Shown here: one piece after another, positions 1 to 11,500 of the stretch | How positions within the stretch are numbered: position 1 is the first letter of the stretch | Layout: the number at the start of each line of letters is the position of its first letter | Assembly (NCBI GenBank): GCA_009746045.1 | Contig: RPFO01001837.1 | Coordinates: forward strand, 31,001 to 95,000 | Direction of reading: 5' to 3' | Length of the DNA: 64,000 nt | Source of the DNA: Mesostigma viride | Taxonomy: Eukaryota > Streptophyta > Mesostigmatophyceae > Mesostigmatales > Mesostigmataceae | Translations under genes and position numbers: made by a program | Notes under the pieces: model-generated | What the model was told of the DNA's origin: nothing | The model's database searches: none | The model's input: only the letters and a program-made list of their open reading frames with translations

Positions 1-469
1 ACGACGCGGAGCGGAGCATTACAGGCGGCTTGCAGAGGTCGGGGCGACAGCGGAAGCCATCACCGGAGGACAGCGCGCGGCAAGAGTCGGCAGGTTTCCG
101 GAGCGAGCAAGGGTTCCTTTTCAGGAACTGCCCCAACCCCTTCGCGTTCGTGTGACGCGTTGGGACGAGTTTGCCCCTCTTGGTTACGATAGTGACCTTG
201 AGGTGGGAGCAGGGGGCGTCGCTGGGCTAGGCGACGAGGCACTTGGCGACCACGAGGTGCCAAGATACAATCCGCGGGGTGCCAACGACGGGTTGTCACC
301 TGTCTACTATACCAACGGTGACGATTCTGTCATCGCGGGCCGACAGCGGGTCGACGACGGCGCAGCGGGTAGCAGGGTGCCAGAGCTGATTGTGGTGAGC
401 GACAGCGACAGCGACAGCGACAAGGAGAACCAGGACGCGCCTGGGGCCAACCGTGGTGGTCTTGCCTGA
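1..469 (+). pseudogene. copia-1 leader ORF (ORF0), 3' part, frame-damaged
   Basis: This is the 3' part of an ORF that precedes gag; copia-2 carries the homologue at 28777-29691. The open stretch 152-469 encodes an acidic C-terminus with an SDSDSDSDKEN-like run and stops 102 bases before the gag start. Relative to copia-2 there are extra single bases near 110 and 135, so the upstream part is out of frame here, while copia-2 has its own frameshift further on. Neither copy has an intact version. I do not recognise the family. Its position before gag suggests an N-terminal gag extension or a separate leader protein. Confidence 0.5.
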
Positions 470-571
470 GTGGTAACACTTGGCACTTTCCTTTCTTGTT
501 CAGTAGCTTATATTGCTTTAATTACTGCTTGGCCACTTGGCTGGCTGTAGCAGATCTGAACAGAGGCCATC

Positions 572-1762
572 ATGGATGAGGGAGCTATTGACCAACAAGC
601 ACGCTTTATGGGCTTTGCGCGGCGCGGCGCTGGGCTGGATGGACGAGATGGACGCGATGGACGCGGTGGACGCGATGGACGCGGGGACGGCCAGGCGCTG
701 GGAGACCAGGCTGCGGTGCCAGATGATCAGAGCCAAGGATCGCAGGGCGGTCAGAACGCGCCAGCCGCAGATCAAGCGGCGCCTAAGCGACCGACCGTGG
801 CTGAGGGGTACGCGGTGCTAGGCCAGTTTCAGTCCATCAAGGACAATTGGCAGCCCCGGGACGCTGAGAGGATGTTAGAGGACATGAACTTGTACACGGA
901 GATATACACCGGTGACAAGCTTCGCATCCTAGCGTCTAGTGCCTACATAAGGCAGTCGGCGAGGCGGCGGCTGTTCAAGTTTGTTCGGGAGCGACATGCG
1001 GCGGGGGACACCTGGGCGGCGTTTATGACGCGACTCAGGGTGTTCCTGAGTGACAAGAGGACCATAGATGGGTCCCACCTGAAGCAAGAATACCTGGACT
1101 ACAAGCCCATCAAGGGGCAGCTAGTGGTCCACGCCTTTGAAGACTTCGTCAAGCTGAGGGAGGACGCCATGGCCAAGGGATTCTTCGTTGCAGATCGGAT
1201 GGCCATGGGCGACTTTCTCAAGTCGCTGCAGCTGGATCCGGTCACCATGGATAATGTGACCATCCACATGCGACAGGTCCATGGCTGGGCAGCCATGACG
1301 GACCAGTTGTATGAGTGTTTCAGCGGCAAGTACGTGGGTGGTAAGCGCCCTCGTCAGGGTGACGAGGAGGCCGCTGAACCTACGGTTAAGTCCATGAGGG
1401 GATCGGGCCACGGGGGCCCAGCGCCCTCGAGAGGGCCTGAGACCTCTTCAAGGGGTCGAGGAAGGTCCAGGAGGGGGCGTGGCAGAAGGGCTGGACGGGG
1501 GACCCCGCCGAAGTCGGGACATCCACAGTCCCAGTTTGACTTCAAGAGGGTGGGTGGTCCTCCCAAGGCTGGGCCCAGCAGTGGGACCTCACGGGACATC
1601 AGTCAGGTGGAATGTTATTTCTGCCAGGGGAAGGGTCACTTCAGGAATGAGTGTCCCTCGTACCTGAGGCAGGAAGGTCAGAGCAAGCCAGCTCAGGGTG
1701 GCAGCAAGGACAAGGCTGGTCCATCCCAGGATAAGGGCAAGGGCAAGGCTGCTGATCATTGA
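572..1762 (+). CDS. copia-1 Gag (capsid and CCHC zinc knuckle)
   Basis: Intact 396-residue ORF. Residues 1-50 are rich in Gly, Asp and Arg. Residues about 80-265 form a helical capsid-like region. An Arg/Gly-rich stretch follows, then a nucleocapsid zinc knuckle of the form C-x2-C-x4-H-x4-C (CYFCQGKGHFRNEC). In retrotransposons such a protein builds the cytoplasmic particle and binds element RNA through the knuckle. The ORF ends at a single UGA followed by C, and the pol frame continues in the same phase. Gag-Pol could therefore be made by readthrough of that stop. In copia-2 the base after this stop is deleted and pol shifts frame. Confidence 0.85.
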   Translation: MDEGAIDQQARFMGFARRGAGLDGRDGRDGRGGRDGRGDGQALGDQAAVPDDQSQGSQGGQNAPAADQAAPKRPTVAEGYAVLGQFQSIKDNWQPRDAERMLEDMNLYTEIYTGDKLRILASSAYIRQSARRRLFKFVRERHAAGDTWAAFMTRLRVFLSDKRTIDGSHLKQEYLDYKPIKGQLVVHAFEDFVKLREDAMAKGFFVADRMAMGDFLKSLQLDPVTMDNVTIHMRQVHGWAAMTDQLYECFSGKYVGGKRPRQGDEEAAEPTVKSMRGSGHGGPAPSRGPETSSRGRGRSRRGRGRRAGRGTPPKSGHPQSQFDFKRVGGPPKAGPSSGTSRDISQVECYFCQGKGHFRNECPSYLRQEGQSKPAQGGSKDKAGPSQDKGKGKAADH

Positions 1763-2325
1763 CTTGAGCCTGCACACATCCCTGAACCCTGGAGGGTGCC
1801 CCCAGGGGTGTGTAACGTAGCTGCTAGTGACGGCAGTGAGGGGCAGCCCCATGCTCTAGTGATAGAGCCTATTGGACACGATGGGGCAAGCTTGGTTACC
1901 ACAGAGAGTATGCCAGCTGTAGCTGCAGTGGTTACTCGCCAACGTGCCCGCCATGGCGGTGCTGAGCCTGAGGTAGGACCTGGTGATGTGGACCCAGGTG
2001 GATCTCAGAAGCATTCTGACCGTGCAGGACTGGCACAGGATGGTCAGGATGAGGATAGGGCTGGAGACAGTCTGACAGGCACGACCCTGGTGCCTCCTGT
2101 ACATAAGGGATCTGTACATACCTTGAGTGCTAATAATGACAATAAAAGGTTTTCTCTCTTGTATGACATTGCCTCAAGGTTGCATACCATGTTTGGCCAT
2201 GCAGCTCAGTCTTTGCAAGTTGCTAGACGGCTGGGAGGAAGTGAGTTGTACTCCATCTGCCAACAGGTTGCTCAAGCTTGCAAGTGCAGGCTAGTTGCTA
2301 GAAAGCCCAAGCAGTCTCATGCCAG
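1763..2325 (+). pseudogene. copia-1 pol, N-terminal part, interrupted by gypsy-like insertion
   Basis: In frame with gag after the UGA. It encodes a roughly 110-residue linker of no recognisable fold and then the integrase N-terminal zinc-binding region (H-x4-H, later an ACKC motif). Coding sequence stops at 2325, where the gypsy-like element begins, and resumes at 13048. A polyprotein cannot be made from this copy. Confidence 0.8.
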
Positions 2326-3465
2326 TGTCACGGACGCGCGCTATATGTCATCCGGGCGCCCACTATGCACAAGACCGGTGACGTGCGCAAGGAATTTGTC
2401 TTCTACGCATTTTCGACAAAGGCTAGTGACCGGGGGGGGACACTAGCACTTGCAGCATAAGAGCGGACGAAAGTGTACGTGCACGCGCGCCGGGCCAGGC
2501 ACAGCTGGGCGCGCAGCACTGACTTGAGCGGACGGCAGCACAAGTGTGCAGCGTCGAGAGGATCATACGCGTGTTAGTGGACAGCTGGAGCTGAAGCTGG
2601 ACTGCTGGACTTCAACAGCGCCGAGGCTATTGACAGGCCAGGTGTCTTTGTGGTGTAGAATAGCGGGTCAACGTTATGAGGACTGGACAGAAAATGGAAA
2701 AGGACAATTTGCGGTGCGGAGCCAGATCGCTGGAATGAATGCGAAATCGCTGGCAGCCCTAAAAAGGGATTTCTTCTAGAAAGGAACGATTAGACGCAAT
2801 GTTTGCTGGGCCACTCACACGCAAGGTGTGAGCGTGCAGATTGTCTGAAGGATATTATGCTTCGACCTTGCTGGACGTGACTCAATGTCGGACATTCCCA
2901 GGGACAGAAATGCCGGAGCCTCTAGGAGATGAGATCGGCAACAGGGTAGCAATTTAGATTTGTCGGGATGCCTTCCTGCTTTTGTTGGCATGTGTGGTAG
3001 AAAGCCAGGACGGCAACTGGAATGCGGTTTCTATTCGCATGGTTCAGGCAGCAAGATAGTTTTGGCATTCCTGGCTGGACTGACAAGTGTGGCGTGTGTC
3101 ATGCGTGTGGCATGACGAATGGTTTGGTTCATAGTCGAAGAGGACTCTCACGCAGCGTGTAGTCTCTTCGAGTCTCTCGTTAGTGGCCTTCGTGTTTCTC
3201 CCTTTCCTTGGGAGCAAGGCCGGTAGCATGTCATGGAGCGCTGCCTAACTGCGGGCTCGTGAGCATGGAGTGCATCGATATTGAGACTATCAACGTGTTG
3301 TAATTGTATTAACTTTCTCAATAAACTCCGCATGTGCGGCTTCATCATCAGACTGTGCAAAGTATGTGTTTTGAAAGCATTATTCTATAGCAGGGGAGGC
3401 AATAAGGTGGTTATCAGGCACGAGGGACAGTTCCTTGTCCTCGGCTGAGAGCCCTCCTTTCTTTA
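2326..3465 (+). repeat. gypsy-like element repeat A1 (promoter-bearing, LTR-like)
   Basis: A1 is 1140 bp, begins TGTCAC and matches A2 almost base for base. If the element self-primes (see 3466-3479), transcription should start near 3159, where the sequence complementary to the primer site lies. The 833 bp upstream would then be the promoter. Poly(A) candidates TGTAA and AATAAA follow the same point in A2. The repeat ends at 3465 without the roughly 133-bp B segment that follows A2. Confidence 0.85.
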
Positions 3466-3489
3466 CTCGAAGAGACTACCCGGTAGTCT
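3466..3489 (+). promoter_or_regulatory. putative self-priming primer-binding site with hairpin
   Basis: Bases 3466-3479 (CTCGAAGAGACTAC) begin at the first base after A1. They are the exact reverse complement of 3159-3172 inside A1. This is the geometry of Tf1-type elements, where the 5' end of the mRNA folds back onto the primer site. No tRNA-type TGG primer site is visible here. Bases 3473-3480 and 3482-3489 also form an 8-bp stem with a one-base loop. The role is inferred. Confidence 0.6.
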
Positions 3490-3733
3490 GCTTCCTTCTG
3501 TTCGAAGCCAAGACGTTGGCTTTAGTGTTTAGCAACCATCAGCAGTACAGGGAACGGCCTGGCTGACAGTTTGTAAAGGAAGTGTCTTGAGACAGATTTT
3601 AAGAAAATAGAACTAGCCAGAATTTGCTGGCTCTTGTCTTTTTCTGGCAGGCTAGTCGAGTCGTTATCCTTGACACCTGTTATAAAGCCTTTGGTTGTTG
3701 CTTCTTCTCAGCGAAACCTAGGCTTGTTGGTTC

Positions 3734-5568
3734 TTGTTTTGCCCATCGGTCAGCTGGTGCATGCCACTGACGCGAGCGCAGACTCGAGCCATGGCAGATG
3801 CAAATAGAGCAGATGCCGACACGTCCGCTCCGGGGTCGAATGGCGGGATTCCTCCCGCCGTACCCGCAGTGGGTGAGAGTCGCGACCAAGAAGCGCCGCT
3901 GAGTATGGTGGCGCTGTTCGCGCAGATGCAAGCGCAGATGCAGCAACAGTCGCAACAGTTGCAGCAGCAATTGGCGCTGCAGATGCGGGAAGTGACCGAC
4001 AGATTGGTGGCCGTAGAGGGTCGTCATCTGCAGTCCACACCATGGGACGGGCAGGCATCGATGCCGGGCCCCAGTGGTGTTGCCGCGGAGCCGAGGGAGC
4101 GGGACCAGCCGCCAACCTCAGGTAATGCGGCGGGAAGGGCTTCGATGGAACCGGGGGTTTTGGCTGGGTCGCTAACCCAACACGACTTGCTTGGTGAGGC
4201 GGATGGTCAGCCACGGGGCGAGTATACGCTGGCGCCCAGGCGCCTGCCTTTCGATCAAGCGCGAGACGGATTGCACGAGGAGAACGGGGCAGGGCTGGCG
4301 CGCGCGATGGACCCACACAGGGTGCACCAGGACGCATGCTGCCAGGCGGGGCCTCAATTCCGTTTGGGCGAGGCGGTGGGGCGCTGACCGGCGGGTCGAC
4401 TGCACGGTGGTCAAGTGTGCCAATCGGGCGCATTCCGCCCATGGAGGACATAACCACGCCGCTGGCTTTCCGAGTACGGGAGGCAGCACGACCAAGCACG
4501 CTGGCGCAGGGACGCGCAGCTCAGCGACCGCCGGAGGATGCCGATGGGGTGCAGTACCCGCAAAGGGTGCGCCTCATACCGGAAGGCGCGAAGATGCCCA
4601 CCCTACCACGGGTGGACATGCGCGAGAAGTTCTCCACAACCGGCAATCTGGCCACGCTGGCGCAGGCCTACAACGCGTACAAGTCATGGATTGATCTGCA
4701 ATACATGACTACGCAAGGCGCTGTAATGCATGAGTTTGTGATGAACAACATGCATTTTTTCTTTCACGGCCTTACGCTGAGGCGAGTGGCTAGGCTGGTG
4801 GAGCAGTGGAGAGAGGTCTCGCTGTACACGCGTCACACGGACGTGTGGTTCGGCTTCGACGGGCGTGGCCAGCCCGACTATGACAACATCATGTATGGTG
4901 TCGACCCTGCCGAGGAACTGTGGGGCCTCCTTCGCCAGGAATACCCGGTGGAGACCATCAAGGCAGAGCGTGAGTGGCGCAGTTTCAAGATAGCCGAGGG
5001 TGAAACCCCGGAGCAATCTTACGAGCGCCTCATGGAGTTCGCCGGCGAAGTGGAGGACTGGTCCGAAAAGCTGGCGTGTCAGAAATGGCTGCAAGCGCTA
5101 GGCTCCAAGGAGATGGAGCTGCCCACGCCGCCCAACGGCCAGCCGTGGCGATTGCGGTCACTGTGCATTGAGGTCAGGGCCATGATGCGACGACACGCGC
5201 AAGGCCGGATCTCGGTAAGCACGGTGGTGGCCGAGCTGCAGGCCAAGGTCGACGCGCTGACCAAGGCCAAGTCGGGTGAGTCGTCTGCCACAAGACAAGC
5301 GCGCCCGCAAGGCGGCCACGGTGCTAGCAGGAACCAAGGGGGGTCTCGCAACGCCTCATCGCATGATGCAACCCAGGGTAACGCCGCTGGCGGCAACAAA
5401 GACGCTGCCGCCCCGACGCGAGCTGGGGGGGCACGTCCTCACAGACGGGTACTAGGACGGATGCGCGCAAATCGGGCTGCTTCCTTTGCGACAAGGATGG
5501 GCACCTTAGTCGCGAGTGTCCAAGCCGCTGCACGAAGCCGCATGGGGCAGACACGAAGTGGCACCTGA
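3734..5568 (+). pseudogene. gypsy-like Gag, frameshifted
   Basis: Coding potential covers 3734-4387 in one frame, 4336-5568 in a second, and then the pol frame. The N-terminal part has a Gln-rich helix (residues about 60-85, QMQQQSQQLQQQ). The middle part (4600-5200) resembles a gypsy capsid, with Trp- and Leu-rich helices and the segment WLQALGSKEME. The zinc knuckle CFLCDKDGHLSREC is near 5480-5525 but lies in the pol frame, not in the frame of the capsid part. The second shift therefore falls in the run of Gs near 5426-5433. Either this copy carries indels (or there is a sequencing error in the homopolymer), or one of the shifts is a programmed frameshift. Gag would bind RNA and form the particle. 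Confidence 0.65.
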
Positions 5569-8500
5569 TGAACAAGTGTCCAGCCGCGGGCATCAAGACG
5601 GTCCACTTCGCCGAGATGGCGGGCAAGACCGACTCGATGGAAGCCCAGGTGGCTGCCATCAAGCATGGTGAGGAGGCGACGGCGCCCCCCAACCAATTCG
5701 AGACGGTGTACCGGGAGGACCCATTCTGGGCGCCCATGCCGGGTGACGTCGAGATCAACGCTGCGGAGGCTACCAAAGGCAAGCAGGCACGCAGCCCGCT
5801 TTCTTTTCAGCAGGCACCCATGTTGCCTGCCGGGCAGTTGCCCGCGTCCTTTTCCATGCCGCTGGCTGGGGTGCAATCTGCTTTTGAGCATGCGAACCCT
5901 GCTGGGCTGGAGCAGCGTAGGCGATTGGCGCCTGTGTACCCAATGCCGTTCATTGTGGACGTACCCATGTTTTCAGCACGGCAGGTGGTCGACACCTTCG
6001 GGCAGAAGGGGGTTGAGTGGCTGGGGTCGGTTGTGTCCGAGATCCAGTTGTTCGCAGATGGGCATGATGTGCGCACCTTGCGCAATTCTGAGTCCGTCAC
6101 CTACGGGCGCCAGCCGGTAGAAGCCGCAGTGCCCGTGGTGCAAGCGGGAGTGGTCAGCACAAGTAGCCAGCAGCGCACTAGTGCAGTCCCCCAGGTTCCC
6201 ACGGTGGTTCCATACCCCAATGGTGAGCCGTCCATGGCGTTCCAAGCAGTTGGAGCCTGTGGAGATGTATGGAGCGACATGGTGACATGTCCGTTGGTTG
6301 GCGCAGTCAAGCTTGATAGCGGTGCTCAGCCGCTAGTCATCAGCACGGACTTGGCCACCATGCTGAACCTGACCTACGAGAACGGTGGCTTAGTGGAAAG
6401 CCCCGTGTCTGTGTCAGGTTGGCAGGGTCCGGCTAGTAAGCCGTACGCTATGACGGCGGTTAAAGTCAACGTGATTTTCAATCCGTTGCGCGCCTCTAGC
6501 ATGACCACCGTGTCCGCGTATGCGCTGGTGGTCAACAAGTGTGGATATTCCGCACTACTCGGGGTGGATGTCCTTGCTCGCGCCATGGTTCAGGTGGACT
6601 ATAGGGCGGAGGAGGCATCTTACATCCCTGATTGGGATGGGGCTGGCCTGAAGCGGGCCAGCGTGCCGGTCTCATGCTTCAGTTCTTCAGCCGGGGCTGC
6701 ACGCCTCAACCCTTCCGCGGCTGCGGGCGTGGTGGAGGTCAGCATGGTGGAGGTACGGGCGGCGGGCTCATCGGCGTGGGACAAGCATCGGACGGTGCTG
6801 CCCCAGCCAACGGCGAGCATTGCCAAGATGCGCACGCAGTGGTCGCTGGATGCTGTGACGTCCACGCGGCAGCTGGCTATGCGCAAGCGGGTAACTGAAG
6901 CCGTCATCACCATTCCTCAGATGGCCAGCCATGGCCTCACTTTGCTGCAACCGGGTGTCTCGGAGGCCCAAGGTAATTTTTCTGCTGCAATCTTACCGCA
7001 GGCCCCTGATTTTGCCAAGGGTGCGGTAGTGTTGGAACTGTTTGCGGGGATCGGAGGGGGCATTGCAGGCTTTTTGGCCGCAGGCGGCGTGTGCCGTAAA
7101 CTCATCGCGGTAGAGCCATCGCACAAGGCGCGTCAGGTGTACTTCAGTCACTGTGGCGTGTTGTCGCGAGAGTATCCCGCGCAGTTTCCGCCATCAGCAT
7201 GGCGTGACCCGTTTGGGGAATGTCCTCAAGATATCCGAGCCATCGGTGAGGTGCAGGTGCAGCAGTTGTTGCGCAGGCATCATGCCATCGACTTGGTAAT
7301 TGCGGGTTGGGAGTGCCAGGGCCTGAGCCAGGCAGGGCAAGGGCGGGGGCTAGCCGATCCGCGTAGCGCGCTGTTCTGGGAACTGTTGCGTGTGGTGGGA
7401 CTGTTGCAGTCGCGTCAGCCCCATCCGCCTGCGTATCTGTTTGAGAACGTTGTGGCGGGTGACAGCCCACATCAGGCGGTGCGGGAGGACTGGGCTACAA
7501 TCGTGGCACTCCTGGGGGAGCCCATCGTGTGTGACAACGCAGGGCTGGGTGGGCTCACGCATCGTTTGCGTGCCTATTGGACCAACGTGGCGTGTGCGAC
7601 CGATGTGCAGGCGGTCTTGGGGGCCGTAGCAAGGCAGCATCCGAGTGTGTCTGCGGAGGTAGCATTGCCTTCCCACCTAGTCACGCAGAAGGTGGATAGC
7701 GAGGATCGCCCACCGTATGCACGCGTCAACCGGGTCGGGAGCCCCATGTGTGCACTGCCGACCCTGGTCAGTTACCAAGGGTCGACAGCATACCGTGATC
7801 GGGGTAAGGGTCTCGTTTGGGACACTACCACCGGTCTGTTGGTGCAGCCACCCGCAGAATTTCGTGAGGCCAGCATGGGTTTTCATGTCGGGGCCTCGGC
7901 GCTGCCGGGCGTGCTCGAGAGTGAGCGCTGGTCTTTGATAGGCCAGGCTATGTCGGTGTTGCAGGTCGGGTATGTGCTGCTTGCATCGGTTGCCGTGCGC
8001 CAGTCTGGGGGGGCGTCCCCAGCCAATCCGCCTCAGCAGGTTGAGGCGCGCGCAGCCAAACTGAAGCGCCCTGCAGCGACGGGGACTTCATCAGCATGGG
8101 GGTGGCGTCTGCGACAGGTGTGGACTATCATTCTCATGACCGCCCTGCTGACCAGCACCGTGCTGGCCGGCGAGCCCACGCTGCATCGGGTAATACACCG
8201 TGCGGCACGCGAGGCTCCGGCGGTGGGTGTCACACCAGGCGTGGCAGCCTTTTCCTTGTTCCACGACGATGCGGCTAGGGCGCCGCATCTTGAGGCACAT
8301 GCGGTAGCTGTGGGTGATCCCGCGGATACGCACCCCTGGGCTATTGGCGAACACCTTTCTGATGCGCAGCGCTCAGCCATGCTAAAGTGGCTAGGCACTG
8401 CAAGGGGGGCCTTCGCTTTCACAAGTGATGAACTGGGGTGTTTCAATGGTGGGACCATGCGTGTTCCATTGGACACTGACACCCCTTTGTTCCGACGCCA

Positions 8501-11500
8501 GCATCGCCTGAGTCAGGCCGAGTTGGATTTTGTAGCCGAGCAATGCAAGGAGTTAGAGGATGCCGGTATCATCAGGCAATCTTCCTCCAGCTATGCCGCT
8601 GCCGTTGTCGTTGCGCCCAAGAAGGACGCTATCACCGGGGCATGGACGGGTATGCGCATGGCCACCGATCTGCGGTTGCTGAATGCACACACACCCGTGG
8701 ACCGTTACCCCATGCCACGTGTGGATGATGTCCTGGATAAGATATCTCCTCATGTGAAGTTTGTGTCCTCGCTGGACCTGCGTAGCGGCTTTCATCAGAT
8801 CGCAGTTGCGCCGGAGGATCAGCGGAAGCTTGCATTCTGGGGGGGCGGCAATTTGTATGAGTGGGTGCGCATGCCCTTTGGGCACCGCAACGCTAGTGCT
8901 GTTTTCCAACGAGCTATGGACAAAGTGCTTGCAGGTCTTCCTTTCGCCGCTTGTTACATTGATGATGTAATCGTCTTTAGCGCGACATTTGAGGAGCACC
9001 TGGCGCACTTGGAGCAGGTTCGCTTGGCTCTCGAGGAGCATAATATGCGGCTGCACCCTGAGAAGTGCAAGTTCGCCCAGCGGACCCTCTCATTCCTTGG
9101 TCATCAGATTGTGCCGGGTGGCCGGACGCCTGATGCCGCCAAGGTCGAATCCATTGTGCAGGCCGCCGTACCCACGGATGTCTCAGGGGTGCGGGCGTAT
9201 TTGGGTTTGGCTGGCTATTACCGAGGTTACATTGAGAACTTCAGCAGCAAGGTGAAGCCCTTGACCGAGTTACTCAAGAAGGGGTGCGTGTGGGCGTGGG
9301 GTCCCGCACAGCAACGCGCCATCGAGACAATCAAGCAGGAGCTCACGTCGGCCCCGATTCTGCGCGCCCCTGACTATGCTTTGCCGTTTGTGTTATATAC
9401 CGACTGGTCCAAGGTAGGACTGGGTGCGGTCTTGGCGCAAAAGGATGGTGATGGGCGCGAGCACGTTATTGCTTATGCTAGTCGCAGCAACAACCCAGCG
9501 GAGAGCCGGTATTCTTCCTATGAGGGGGAGGCACTGGCTGTGGTGTGGGCCATCAAGCACTTTCGCCCGTATTTAGTTGGGCGCGTGTTTACTCTGGTGA
9601 CAGACCACCAGCCGCTTCAGTGGCTAATGACCAACACCAACCTGACGGGTAAGCTCGCCCGATGGGCCATGATTATCCAGGAGTACCACATGACCATTGT
9701 GCATCGGGCCGGCAAGGACCATGTCAACGCCGATGTGCTATCCCGATACGCCATGCCTACCACTGTTGACCACACTGGAGCCCGGGCCATGGGTGCCGAG
9801 GGCTCGTCGGGTTCTGTGGTCTTTGTGAACGCTGCTGGGTATGCGGCCGACGATGAGGAGGAGGCGTGGTGGCGCAGTGTCGAGTACTCTGTGGCGGACT
9901 TCGGCATCAGCGACGACCCGGTGCGGCCGTCGCCATTCACGCCATCCAAAGCTGTGTGCGCTATGGAAGAGGGTAGGTCTCTGTCCTTTGACATTGATCC
10001 TTCTCTGCAGCAGCTGATCGCTGTGCAGGCTCTCTTAGCGCGTAGCTCTCTTGCTGATTGCTACACCGCTGATATCTGGCTAGATGGTCGAGTTTTGGAG
10101 CAAGTGCAGGGTGCTGTCTTGACTCCTACTCCAGTCGATTGGACTCCTGCTCAGAAGGCGACGGAGTTGAACAGGGTGCAGCACAGGGCTGCAACCTATG
10201 GTTGGGAAGATGGGGTTTTGTACAAGCTGTTGGGCAAGCGTAGGGTGGTCGTCCCACCGCCTGACAAGCGCGTTGCTATAGTGCAGGCGTACCACGAGCG
10301 GTATGGTCACTTGGGTGGCAATCGCACGCTCAGCCTCGTACGGACCAGCTATTGGTGGAATAACATGCGACACACAGTGGCCCAGGTAGTGGCCAGCTGT
10401 GTCCCGTGTGCTCGAACCAAGGCTAACTTTAGCGCAGATCATGGTGCCAAGGAGCTGATGTCGCTTCCCATCAAGGGCTTGTTTTATCGCTGGCACGTCG
10501 ATCTGTGCGGGCCGTTTCAGGAGAGCCCTGACGGCAACCTCTATGTCATGGTATGCGTGGAGAGCTTTAGCAAATGGGTTGAGTTGATCCCCATTGCTGA
10601 CAAGCATGCCGCTACCACAGCGAAGCATTTTGCAGACATCATCACCAGGTTTGGGGCTCCCGCGGAGGTAGTCACGGACCAGGGTGGTGAGTTCAGGGGT
10701 GAGTTCCAGGAGTTGCTGGATGGATGTCTTATTGATCACCGTCGCACTTCTCGGGAGCATCCTCAGGCCAATGGTTTGGCTGAGAGATTGGTGCAGACCG
10801 TCAAGCAGGCGCTGCGCAAGTGGAGCCTGCAGGTGCCGGAGTCGGCCAGGTGGGATCGCGAGTTGGCATGGATTGCCATGGGTTATCGCATGTCTCCCCA
10901 GGAGTCTCTCGCTACCTTCTCCCCGTATTTCCTTCTGTTCGGGCGTAATCCTCTTTTGCCTACGGAGGCACAGGTTGCGCACCCCGAACCCATGGCCTTC
11001 GACAACGCTCAGCAATTTTTGGTTGAGGTGCTGGCCAGGGCAGAGACTTTTAAGAAGGTCATGCCCATCGCGATGAACAACTTGTTCATTGCTCAGCACA
11101 GGGACTCCCTGCGTTACGCTCAGCGCCGGGGGGGCGCATACATGGCTCGCCAGCTGCGGTTTAGGCCAGGGCAGTATGTTTTCCTGCGCACTCAGCTGAA
11201 GCACACTTTGGATGTGGAGGCGGGGCCCACCATTTTGCGCATTGTGGCTATCAAACCATCGGGAGTGGCAATTTTGGAGGGCGCCGACGGGAGCCGTACG
11301 ACAGACAACCTCAGCAATCTCAGTCCCTGCTCACTGCCCAATTTGGTCCACGACCTCCAACCGCACACATCTCGCCGAGTCAAGGACGCCCAGTGTCAGG
11401 TTTGTCACCGGGTCGATCAGGCGGAGTCCATGTTATTGTGTGATCAGTGTAACTGTGGTTGGCACATGCAGTGCTTGCAGCCCGTGGTCACCAGCATTCC

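Larger units (their letters stand above)
1..2325 (+). mobile_element. copia-1 LTR retrotransposon, 5' segment
   Basis: First of three pieces of one Ty1/copia-like element; the others are 13048-14477 and 36349-39482. Base 1 aligns with copia-2 base 29228, so about 1.2 kb (5' LTR and leader) lies outside the window. The segment carries the end of a leader ORF, an intact gag and the start of pol. Homology to copia-2 stops at 2325 inside the integrase coding region, where the gypsy-like element begins, and resumes at 13048. The assignment rests on base-level agreement with copia-2 across each break. Confidence 0.9.

Noticed and set aside
10080-11204. 374-codon minus-strand ORF
   Set aside because: Antisense to the integrase region of the gypsy-like Pol.
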